Assembly: GCA_910586405.1 (NCBI GenBank) | Contig: CAJUII010000160.1 | Coordinates: 1 to 5,396, forward strand | Length of the DNA: 5,396 nt | Direction of reading: 5' to 3' | From: an uncultured Lachnospiraceae bacterium | GTDB taxonomy: Bacteria > Bacillota > Clostridia > Lachnospirales > Lachnospiraceae | Shown: one piece after another, positions 1 to 5,396 of the stretch | Layout of the letters: each line of letters starts with the position of its first letter | How positions within the stretch are numbered: position 1 is the first letter of the stretch | Made by a program: the position numbers and the translations under genes | The notes under the pieces: model-generated | The model's input: only the letters and a program-made list of their open reading frames with translations | What the model was told of the DNA's origin: nothing | The model's database searches: none

Positions 1-27
1 TTAAGTTATCCCTAAATACAAATTAAA

Positions 28-110
28 ACTGTCGAAAAATGAAATCTACTTCCAATATCTTGTTGTACGCTCAAACAACATATTAGAAAATTAATTCATT
101 TTCCGACAGT
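28..110. repeat. 83-nt imperfect inverted-repeat element (MITE-like or long stem-loop) after purL
   Basis: The left arm ACTGTCGAAAAATGAA (28-43) pairs with TTCATTTTCCGACAGT (95-110) at 15 of 16 positions; the only mismatch is A35 against C103. Inside, 50-57 pairs with 81-88 at 7 of 8 positions, and TGTTGT (61-66) pairs perfectly with ACAACA (75-80) around an 8-nt loop. The whole element can fold as one long interrupted hairpin. It encodes nothing visible. It lies about 28 nt beyond the purL stop, and on the minus strand it is followed at once by TTTT, so it could serve as the purL terminator. Terminal inverted repeats in a short AT-rich unit also fit a miniature transposable element. I see no clear target-site duplication and only one copy in this window. 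Confidence 0.6.
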
Positions 111-137
111 CTTGTAATTTTCTCAAAAGATTAAATT

Positions 138-3100
138 TTATTTAAAATACAGAACGCCAGCTTCAAAAATCTTCAAATCCTGTTCCCCATAGATATTCAT
201 GGCTACGCCATCTCCGCGGCGCTCCACGTGTGCCATCTTGCCAAGGCATCTTCCGTCAGGGGAGGTGATTCCTTCGATTGCGGCGTAGGAGCCGTTCACG
301 TTCCACTCCTCGTCCATGGAGATATTGCCGTTAAAATCAGCATACTGTGTCGCAACCTGTCCGTTTGCAAGAAGCTTGTCAATCCACTCCTGCGGCGCCA
401 CAAATCTTCCCTCTCCGTGGGAAGCCGGTGTCACGTAGGTCTTGCCAAGCTGAGCGAGCTGTAGCCATGGCGACTTGTTTGTGACAACTTTTGTGTAGAC
501 CATCTTGGAAATATGGCGGTTGATGGTGTTGTAGGTAAGCGTAGGGGAATCTTCCTTCTGCCCGACTACCTCACCATAAGGCACCAGCCCCAGCTTGATC
601 ATCGCCTGAAATCCGTTACAGATACCGAGTGCAAGACCGTCCCTTTCATTCAACAGCTTGTTGACTGCCTCCTTCATCTTTGCATTCTGAAATGCCGTCG
701 CAAAGAACTTCGCGCTTCCGTCCGGCTCATCGCCTGCTGAGAAACCGCCCGGGAACATGATAATCTGTGCCTGTGCGATTGCTTTCGTAAACGCGTCAAC
801 AGAATCCCTGATATCCTCCGCCGACAGATTACGGAATACTTTTGTCACGACATTGGCGCCCGCGCGTTCAAATGCGATGGTAGAATCATACTCGCAGTTT
901 GTGCCGGGGAATACCGGTATGAATACCGTCGGTTTTGCCACTTTGTTTTTGCATACATAAATGTCTTTGGTGTCGTAGAGCTTTGTCTCGATTGCGTCTG
1001 TGCCTTTTACCGCCTTCGTCGGGAATACTTTTTCAAGCTTTGATGTCCATGCCTTCAATGCCTCGTCCATCGACACGATTGTATCTTTGTACACAAAGCC
1101 CTCGTTCTCTGCGCGCACTGCAGCCACCGTTCTGTACGCCGCGCCGCCTGCCTCAAGCGCCGAAAGCCTGCTTGACGGCACTTCCGCGATGATGCTTCCT
1201 GTTTCATTCGCAAACAATGCTTTTGCGTCAAGTGCGCTGTCAAATTCCACGCCCATTTTGTTGCCAAATGCCATCTTCGCCGCAGCTGCTACAATACCCT
1301 TGGAGTCAAGTGCATAAGCCGCCACAATCACCCTGTCGGCTATCAGCTTCGTAACGCTGCTGTACAGTTTCATGACGTTCTCATAATCAGGGAGGTCATA
1401 CGCATTTTTCGGCAGATCAAACACAACGAGTTTGTCCCCTGCATTTTTTAACTCTGGCGTAATAATATCCTGCTGCTTCGCAACATCAACGGCAAAGGAA
1501 ACGAGTGTGGGCGGCACGTCAATCTTATTGAATGTGCCTGACATGGAATCCTTACCGCCAATCGAGGGCAGTCCGTAGCCAATCTGTGCGTCATATGCGC
1601 CGAGCAGCGCCGCAAACGGCTGGCTCCAGCGAGCATCTTCCTCTGTCATGCGCCTGAAATATTCCTGAAAGGTAAAACGAATCTTAGTGAAGTCTCCGCC
1701 TGCTGCCACAATCTTTGCCATGGATTCCGTCACGGCATACACAGCACCGTGATATGGGCTCCAGCTCGACAGATATGGGTCGAAACCGTGCGCCATCATT
1801 GTCACGGTATCCGTCTTTCCCTTTAAAACAGGGAGCTTTGCCACCATCGCCTGTGTCTCTGTGAGCTGGTACTTTCCACCGTAAGGCATGAACACACTGC
1901 CTGCCCCGATGGACGCGTCAAACATTTCCACCAGACCTTTCTGTGAGCAGACATTGAGGTCATTTAATGTAGCAAGAACTGCTTCCTTGACGTCATTCTT
2001 TTCGAGCGCCTCCGCAACCTTTTTGACTGCTGTCTTATGAAAATAGTTGTCCTCTTTTACAGGCGTTTCCACGAATACGCCAGTCTCCTGATGCGCGCCG
2101 TTTGTGTCGAGAAAGGCTCTCGCGATATCCACAACCTTGCTGCCGCGCCACTTTAATACCAGTCTTGGCTCCTCGGTGACGACCGCAACCTTCACGGCCT
2201 CCAGATTCTCCTCGGCAGCATACGCAAGGAACTGGTCAGCATCTTTCGGGTCCACAACGACTGCCATTCTCTCCTGCGACTCGGAGATGGCAAGCTCTGT
2301 CCCATCAAGACCAGCATACTTTTTCGGCACTTTGTCCATGTCCACGACAAGGCCGTCCGCAAGTTCTCCGATTGCAACAGACACGCCGCCTGCGCCAAAG
2401 TCGTTGCACTTCTTGATGATTTTGCTGACCTCGGGTCTGCGGAACAGACGCTGTAATTTGCGCTCTGTCGGCGCATTTCCCTTCTGAACCTCTGCGCCGC
2501 AGGTCGTGAGGGACGCCGTTGTGTGCACCTTGGAGGAACCCGTCGCACCGCCGCAGCCGTCGCGCCCTGTCCGTCCGCCGAGCAGGATAATGATATCGCC
2601 GGGGTCTGAATTTTCACGGATAACGCCTGCACGCGGCGCTGCTGCCATCACCGCACCGATTTCCATTCGCTTTGCCACATAGTTTGGATGGTAGACTTCC
2701 TTGACGAATCCCGTTGCAAGCCCAATCTGGTTGCCGTAGGACGAATAGCCGCTCGCCGCGCCGCGCACCAGCTTTTTCTGGGAAAGCTTGCCCCGCATAG
2801 TGTTCTCAACGGGCACTGTCGGGTCTGCCGCGCCTGTGACACGCATCGCCTGATAGACATAAGTACGGCCGGAAAGAGGGTCACGGATGGCTCCGCCAAG
2901 GCAGGTTGCCGCGCCGCCGAACGGCTCGATTTCCGTCGGGTGGTTATGTGTCTCGTTCTTGAAGTTTACAAACCATTCCTCTGTGATGACGCCCTTTCCA
3001 TCCTCCTTGTCAATCTCCACCGGCACGACAATCGAGCAGGCGTTTATCTCGTCCGACTTTTCCATGTCCTCGAGCTTGCCGTCCTTTTTAAGCTTGCGCA

Positions 3101-3947
3101 TCGCCATGAGCGCTAAATCCATCAGACAGACATATTTGTCCTTTCTGCCTGCGAAAATTTCCTCGCGGACAGCAAGATAATTTTCATAGGTTGTCCTGAT
3201 TGGCGCTGTATAATAACCGTCCTCAAACGACACCTCCTTCAACTCCGTAGAAAACGTCGTATGGCGGCAATGGTCGGACCAATAGGTGTCAAGCACTCTG
3301 ACTTCCGTGACCGTCGGGTCTCTGTGCTCCTCATTCTTAAAATATTTCTGAATGTGCTGGAAATCCTTGAAGGTCATGGCAAGTCCAAGCGAGCCGTAAA
3401 GCTCACTAAGCGCATCCTCGTCCATATCCGCAAATCCATCAAAACTTCCAACATCGGCGGGCTCCTCAAAAGACTGCACCAGCGTCTCCGGCTTCTCAAG
3501 CCCTGTTTCCCGGGAATCTACAGGATTGATGCAGTAACTTTTGATCTTGTCAAACTCACTGTCCGAAATGGTTCCAATCAGCAGATAGGTGACGGCTGTC
3601 TTGATGATCGGCTGCTCGTCCTCCTTTAAAAACTGCACGCACTGCACTGCCGAATCCGCCCTCTGGTCGAACTGCCCTGGCAGAAACTCCACTGAAAAAC
3701 AACGAGCGTTTTCCGGCATTTCAATGCGTTCCATATATAAGTCATCAACAGGCGGCTCTGAAAATACGCTGCTGCAAGCCTTCTCAAATATGGCATCTGA
3801 TATGTTCTCCACATCATAACGGATGAAAATTCTAACTTTTTTCAGCCCGGCAATACCCAGATAGCCCTTCAGTTCCTCCTCAAGTTCCCTCGCCTTCACG
3901 GCAAAAGATTCCTTTTTTTCCACGTAAATACGTTTCACTTTTCCCAT
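138..3947 (-). CDS. purL: Phosphoribosylformylglycinamidine synthase, single-chain (FGAM synthase)
   Basis: Cytosolic enzyme of de novo purine synthesis that converts FGAR, glutamine and ATP to FGAM. The 1269-residue chain joins parts that Bacillus encodes as separate PurS, PurL and PurQ. Residues 1 to about 175 are the PurS-like N-terminus. A linker follows with DTYWSDHCRHTTF (220-232). The first synthetase half has ETHNHPTEIEPFGG (332-345), GGRTGRDGCGGATGSS (457-472) and NDFGAGG (515-521); the second has SIGGKDSMSGT (795-805). The C-terminal class I glutaminase starts near 1005, with PVFPGTNCEYD (1011-1021), FPGGFSAGDE (1065-1074), nucleophile Cys1110 in GICNGFQ, and His1240/Glu1242 in MAHVERR. 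The ATG at 3945-3947 is chosen because GGAGGA lies 8 nt upstream. A GTG 45 nt further upstream is in frame but coincides with the predicted transcription start. All key residues are present and there is no frameshift. It is transcribed alone, divergently from the marR operon. Confidence 0.97.
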   Translation of the reverse strand: MGKVKRIYVEKKESFAVKARELEEELKGYLGIAGLKKVRIFIRYDVENISDAIFEKACSSVFSEPPVDDLYMERIEMPENARCFSVEFLPGQFDQRADSAVQCVQFLKEDEQPIIKTAVTYLLIGTISDSEFDKIKSYCINPVDSRETGLEKPETLVQSFEEPADVGSFDGFADMDEDALSELYGSLGLAMTFKDFQHIQKYFKNEEHRDPTVTEVRVLDTYWSDHCRHTTFSTELKEVSFEDGYYTAPIRTTYENYLAVREEIFAGRKDKYVCLMDLALMAMRKLKKDGKLEDMEKSDEINACSIVVPVEIDKEDGKGVITEEWFVNFKNETHNHPTEIEPFGGAATCLGGAIRDPLSGRTYVYQAMRVTGAADPTVPVENTMRGKLSQKKLVRGAASGYSSYGNQIGLATGFVKEVYHPNYVAKRMEIGAVMAAAPRAGVIRENSDPGDIIILLGGRTGRDGCGGATGSSKVHTTASLTTCGAEVQKGNAPTERKLQRLFRRPEVSKIIKKCNDFGAGGVSVAIGELADGLVVDMDKVPKKYAGLDGTELAISESQERMAVVVDPKDADQFLAYAAEENLEAVKVAVVTEEPRLVLKWRGSKVVDIARAFLDTNGAHQETGVFVETPVKEDNYFHKTAVKKVAEALEKNDVKEAVLATLNDLNVCSQKGLVEMFDASIGAGSVFMPYGGKYQLTETQAMVAKLPVLKGKTDTVTMMAHGFDPYLSSWSPYHGAVYAVTESMAKIVAAGGDFTKIRFTFQEYFRRMTEEDARWSQPFAALLGAYDAQIGYGLPSIGGKDSMSGTFNKIDVPPTLVSFAVDVAKQQDIITPELKNAGDKLVVFDLPKNAYDLPDYENVMKLYSSVTKLIADRVIVAAYALDSKGIVAAAAKMAFGNKMGVEFDSALDAKALFANETGSIIAEVPSSRLSALEAGGAAYRTVAAVRAENEGFVYKDTIVSMDEALKAWTSKLEKVFPTKAVKGTDAIETKLYDTKDIYVCKNKVAKPTVFIPVFPGTNCEYDSTIAFERAGANVVTKVFRNLSAEDIRDSVDAFTKAIAQAQIIMFPGGFSAGDEPDGSAKFFATAFQNAKMKEAVNKLLNERDGLALGICNGFQAMIKLGLVPYGEVVGQKEDSPTLTYNTINRHISKMVYTKVVTNKSPWLQLAQLGKTYVTPASHGEGRFVAPQEWIDKLLANGQVATQYADFNGNISMDEEWNVNGSYAAIEGITSPDGRCLGKMAHVERRGDGVAMNIYGEQDLKIFEAGVLYFK

Positions 3948-3955
3948 TTTCTGAG

Positions 3956-3961
3956 TCCTCC
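3956..3961 (-). promoter_or_regulatory. Ribosome binding site deciding the purL start
   Basis: On the minus strand GGAGGA is followed by 8 nt (CTCAGAAA) and then ATG at 3947. This ideal spacing fixes the start at the second candidate codon of the open frame, not at the GTG at 3992, which has no room for a leader. Confidence 0.85.
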
Positions 3962-3997
3962 GTAAATTTTTAATATGTAGTAATGATTTCACTTTTC

Positions 3998-4025
3998 ATT
4001 ATAACGGATTCGTCATATTTTTCAA
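3998..4025 (-). promoter_or_regulatory. Sigma-A-type promoter of purL
   Basis: Read on the minus strand, TTGAAA (4025-4020) is separated by 16 nt from a perfect TATAAT (4003-3998). Transcription should start near 3991-3993, giving a leader of about 45 nt before the ATG at 3947. That leader is too short for a purine riboswitch aptamer, and I see none. I found no convincing PurR box either, so control of purL cannot be read from this sequence. Confidence 0.8.
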
Positions 4026-4084
4026 CATATAATCCGCAGAATTTCAACTCCTTTTCCGCAACAGATAAAAATCCTGAACGGTCC

Positions 4085-4109
4085 ATAGCATGAACTTTCA
4101 TACTGCTAT
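4085..4109. repeat. Small inverted repeat between the divergent promoters
   Basis: ATAGCA (4085-4090) and TGCTAT (4104-4109) are perfect inverted copies around a 13-nt spacer that itself holds TGAA and TTCA. The site is about 60 bp upstream of the purL -35 box and 25 bp upstream of the marR -35 box. It could bind a regulator, but six-base arms in AT-rich DNA also arise by chance. Confidence 0.25.
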
Positions 4110-4133
4110 CATAATTTTGATTAGCAAGCATCC

Positions 4134-4162
4134 TTGACAATTTTAATACTATATAGTATTAT
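4134..4162 (+). promoter_or_regulatory. Sigma-A-type promoter of the marR-flavin reductase operon
   Basis: A consensus TTGACA (4134-4139) is separated by 17 nt from TATTAT (4157-4162), which matches 5 of 6 consensus positions. Transcription should start near 4168-4170, so the message would begin almost at the ribosome binding site, with a leader of only about 15 nt if translation starts at 4185. An intrinsically strong promoter under a palindrome suits a repressed, inducible operon. Confidence 0.82.
4144..4161. promoter_or_regulatory. Perfect 18-bp palindrome, candidate MarR operator
   Basis: TAATACTATATAGTATTA is an uninterrupted, perfect inverted repeat of two 9-bp halves. It fills the spacer of the marR promoter and covers most of its -10 box, so a bound dimer would block RNA polymerase. 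MarR-family proteins typically bind palindromes of about 16-20 bp in their own promoters. That this MarR binds here, and so represses its own operon, is an inference from position and symmetry. Confidence 0.7.
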
Positions 4163-4169
4163 CTTATAT

Positions 4170-4179
4170 AGGAGGTGAT
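4170..4179 (+). promoter_or_regulatory. Strong ribosome binding site of marR
   Basis: AGGAGGTGAT is a ten-base match to the complement of the 16S rRNA 3' end. The core AGGAGG ends 9 nt before the ATA codon at 4185 but 30 nt before the TTG at 4206. The spacing therefore supports initiation at 4185. An ATG at 4178-4180, only 2 nt after the core, is followed directly by TAA and cannot start a gene. Confidence 0.75.
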
Positions 4180-4184
4180 GTAAA

Positions 4185-4616
4185 ATAGAAACTCAGGCAG
4201 GTTTTTTGATTACTCAGATCAAACAAATCGGAGGGAGAGTATTTGACAAAATACTACAGAAGGAAAACATAAAGGAATTTAACGGTGCGCAGGGTAAAAT
4301 CCTATATGTTTTGTGGCAGCATGACCACATCTCCATCATAGAACTGTCAAGACTTACGGGGCTTGCAAATACCACGCTTACAAGCATGCTTGACAGAATG
4401 GAGGAATCAGGGCTTTTACGCCGTCTGCCTGACCCTCAGGACAGGCGCAAAAACCTTATTGCGCTGACCCAAAAGGCAGAACAGCTCAAGGAAAGTTACG
4501 ACAAGGTTTCCTTGGAGATGCACGAAATATACTTCAAAAATTTCAGCCCGGAGGAGATTGTGGTATTTGAAACCTATCTGCGCAAGGTGCTGGAAAATGT
4601 TAAGGAGGAATTATAA
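4185..4616 (+). CDS. MarR-family transcriptional regulator
   Basis: Small cytosolic DNA-binding protein, 143 residues from the proposed ATA start or 136 from the TTG at 4206. Numbering from ATA, residues 2-30 form the N-terminal helical part, including GFLITQIKQIGGRVF. The winged helix-turn-helix runs from about 48 to 95, with ISIIELSRLTGLANTTLTSM as the helix pair and the family's wing motif DPQDRRKNLIALT at 83-95. The charged C-terminal helices to 143 would form the dimer interface. The start is uncertain. The strong ribosome binding site is 9 nt from ATA but 30 nt from TTG, and the ETQAGFL residues before TTG match, from memory, how relatives begin after their Met. Most gene callers would choose TTG. 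As first gene of the operon it probably represses its own promoter through the 4144-4161 palindrome. The effector is unknown; no metal site is evident. Confidence 0.92.
   Translation: METQAGFLITQIKQIGGRVFDKILQKENIKEFNGAQGKILYVLWQHDHISIIELSRLTGLANTTLTSMLDRMEESGLLRRLPDPQDRRKNLIALTQKAEQLKESYDKVSLEMHEIYFKNFSPEEIVVFETYLRKVLENVKEEL
4603..4608 (+). promoter_or_regulatory. Ribosome binding site of the flavin reductase gene, inside marR
   Basis: AGGAGG lies within the last codons of marR, 7 nt before the ATG at 4616. The marR stop TAA (4614-4616) shares its last A with that ATG. Together these imply efficient, probably coupled translation of the second gene from the same message. Confidence 0.88.
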
Positions 4617-5194
4617 TGACTAAGATTTCAAGACAAGCAACAAACGATTTTTGCCCGCAAACACTGTTTTTATATGGTACATACAAGGAGGACAAGACGC
4701 CCGACTTCGGGCTGTTCTGCTGGTTCAGCTATTGCTGGGATAATGAACTTTGTGTAATGATGTGTATCGACGGAGAAAAACTGACCAAGGACAGGATCAA
4801 GGCAGGCAATGTCTTTTCAGCAAATCTTGTCACTGAAAAGCTGCTTCCCATGGCAGACTACCTTGGAAACAAATCAGGATATGATGCGGATAAAATGAAT
4901 TTTCATGCCGACATTGGCAAAGGCGAAATTTTGGACGTTCCTATCCTAATGGAAAGTCCCGTTAATTATGAATTGGAAGTCACACAGAGTATTCCCTTCG
5001 GCGAAGGAGAGGTCTTTTTGTGCCGAATACGAAACGTACTTTACAGCGAAGAACTTACAGACCAACAAATATCTGTCGGCGAATGTATGAAAAACATTGC
5101 CCCCATCTCAACTACGTGCAATACATACTTTTCTTATACCGGAGAAGTTCTTGGCAGTTGGGGTGAACCCGGAAAGACCTTTTTAAAGCATTAG
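4616..5194 (+). CDS. Flavin reductase-like FMN-binding domain protein
   Basis: A 192-residue soluble protein of the flavin reductase-like, split-barrel FMN-binding family (flavoredoxin and flavin reductase relatives). Such proteins bind FMN and pass electrons from NAD(P)H or a partner protein; the substrate here cannot be read from sequence. The fold assignment rests on the N-terminal strand CPQTLFLYGTYKED (13-26), then FGLFCWFSYCWD (31-42), where the family usually has a flavin-contacting region, and FSANLVTEKLLPMADYLGN (67-85), the family's typical segment after the first barrel half. A second half reads VPILMESPVNYELEV (108-122) and EVFLCRIRNVLYSEE (132-146). Eight cysteines are present, four of them at 35, 40, 46 and 50, which is unusual for the fold. 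No signal peptide or membrane segment is seen. It overlaps the marR stop by one base, so the regulator probably controls it. Length is normal for the family and the gene looks intact. Confidence 0.88.
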   Translation: MTKISRQATNDFCPQTLFLYGTYKEDKTPDFGLFCWFSYCWDNELCVMMCIDGEKLTKDRIKAGNVFSANLVTEKLLPMADYLGNKSGYDADKMNFHADIGKGEILDVPILMESPVNYELEVTQSIPFGEGEVFLCRIRNVLYSEELTDQQISVGECMKNIAPISTTCNTYFSYTGEVLGSWGEPGKTFLKH

Positions 5195-5222
5195 AGGGAC
5201 GAACTTTGCGCCCCTCTCTTTT
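5193..5222 (+). terminator. Rho-independent terminator of the marR operon
   Basis: AGAGGG (5193-5198) pairs perfectly with CCCTCT (5212-5217). After one mismatch, C5200-G5210 and G5201-C5209 extend the stem, and a short run of T (5219-5222) follows. The stem begins inside the TAG stop codon of the flavin reductase gene. The T tract is short and broken by C, so termination may be only moderate. Confidence 0.72.
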
Positions 5223-5396
5223 CTGCGAGCGGAAACAGCCACGGGTTGTTAGAAGTACTTCTCACACTACCCCTGTTGCGGCAAGCACTCTGATCAAGAT
5301 GTTGAACACTCTGAATTTCACTATACCACCGCCTCTACAATGGTCTTAGCTCCAAGGACAATTTCCCTCACGCCAGTCTCTTTCTTTTTGTTGAAA
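5223..5396. other. Unassigned right end, possibly the 3' end of a minus-strand gene or mobile element
   Basis: No gene is recognised here. On the minus strand one frame is open from the window edge (5395) to a TAG at 5321-5323, giving 24 codons that end ...LGAKTIVEAVV. The other two minus frames stop within about 17 codons of the edge. Such a short open run can occur by chance, and I do not recognise the peptide. If it is real, it is the C-terminus of a gene convergent with the flavin reductase operon, and the palindrome at 5243-5272 would be its terminator or the structured end of an element. The best plus-strand frame is a 16-codon ATG frame at 5299-5349 without a ribosome binding site, which I do not accept. 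Confidence 0.3.
5243..5272. repeat. Long imperfect palindrome with perfect AGAAGTACTTCT core
   Basis: AGAAGTACTTCT (5251-5262) is a perfect 12-bp palindrome. It is flanked by TGT (5247-5249) and ACA (5264-5266), then GGGT (5243-5246) and ACCC (5269-5272), giving a 30-nt hairpin with one mismatch and a 2-nt bulge. On the plus strand an alternative hairpin, AACAGCC (5234-5240) with GGTTGTT (5244-5250), shares bases with it, so the two would be mutually exclusive in RNA. Its function is unknown. Subterminal hairpins of this kind occur at ends of IS200/IS605-type elements, but no such gene can be confirmed here. Confidence 0.5.

Noticed and set aside
115..133. TAATTTT-CTC-AAAAGATTA hairpin just after the purL stop as the terminator
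   Set aside because: The stem is almost wholly A-T with a bulge, so it is too weak to be called an intrinsic terminator.
1055..2899. Alternative minus-strand frames inside purL
   Set aside because: They are out-of-frame readings of purL, with compositions rich in Arg, Ser and Cys and no family resemblance. The purL frame is intact throughout, so no frameshift explanation is needed.
2104..3180. Several plus-strand open frames of about 80-140 codons opposite purL
   Set aside because: They lie antisense to a fully conserved purL and show low-complexity composition (Ser, Ala, Arg, Leu rich) typical of shadow frames. They have no recognisable domain or convincing ribosome binding site.
4028..4033. 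Plus-strand TATAAT as an additional promoter for marR
   Set aside because: There is no acceptable -35 box 16-18 nt upstream, and a far better promoter lies at 4134-4162.
4070..4082. AATCCTGAACGGT as a possible PurR box upstream of purL
   Set aside because: It only loosely resembles the CCGAAC core of the Bacillus PurBox, having CCTGAAC, and there is no second box in inverted orientation at the expected spacing.
5299..5349. Plus-strand ATG frame of 16 codons
   Set aside because: It is too short, has no ribosome binding site or promoter, and its peptide is not recognisable.
1..5396. CRISPR array, tRNA or rRNA gene, or phage genes
   Set aside because: I saw no regularly spaced direct repeats, no cloverleaf-like segments and no phage-type coding in any part of the window.

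Overview
The window looks like chromosomal DNA of a Gram-positive, Clostridia-type Firmicute, most likely of the Lachnospiraceae kind. The signs are strong AGGAGG-type ribosome binding sites, near-consensus sigma-A promoters in AT-rich gaps, and a single-chain phosphoribosylformylglycinamidine synthase (PurS-like, PurL and PurQ parts in one polypeptide) of the type common in that group. The taxon is an inference from gene style, not from a marker.

Layout. Positions 1-137 are AT-rich and noncoding, dominated by an 83-nt imperfect inverted-repeat element just past the 3' end of purL. Positions 138-3947 (minus strand) hold one intact purL of 1269 codons. Positions 3948-4184 are a divergent intergenic region: a minus-strand promoter for purL (TTGAAA, 16 nt, TATAAT) and a plus-strand promoter for the next operon (TTGACA, 17 nt, TATTAT). 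The latter is overlaid by a perfect 18-bp palindrome that is a good candidate operator. Positions 4185-5194 (plus strand) are a two-gene operon: a MarR-family repressor and a flavin reductase-like FMN-binding protein. Their stop and start codons overlap by one base, and a short hairpin terminator follows. Positions 5223-5396 contain no gene I can identify, only hairpin-forming sequence and a short open minus-strand frame running off the window edge.

How the parts fit. purL is transcribed alone here and carries out the fourth step of de novo purine synthesis. The MarR/flavin reductase pair reads as a self-regulated redox or detoxification cassette: the repressor probably binds the palindrome over its own promoter and controls both genes. 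Nothing links it functionally to purL beyond the shared intergenic region.

I did not find a clearly new system. The best leads are the marR start (a probable ATA start codon, against a poorly placed TTG), the 18-bp operator, the MITE-like hairpin element after purL, and the structured unexplained right end.
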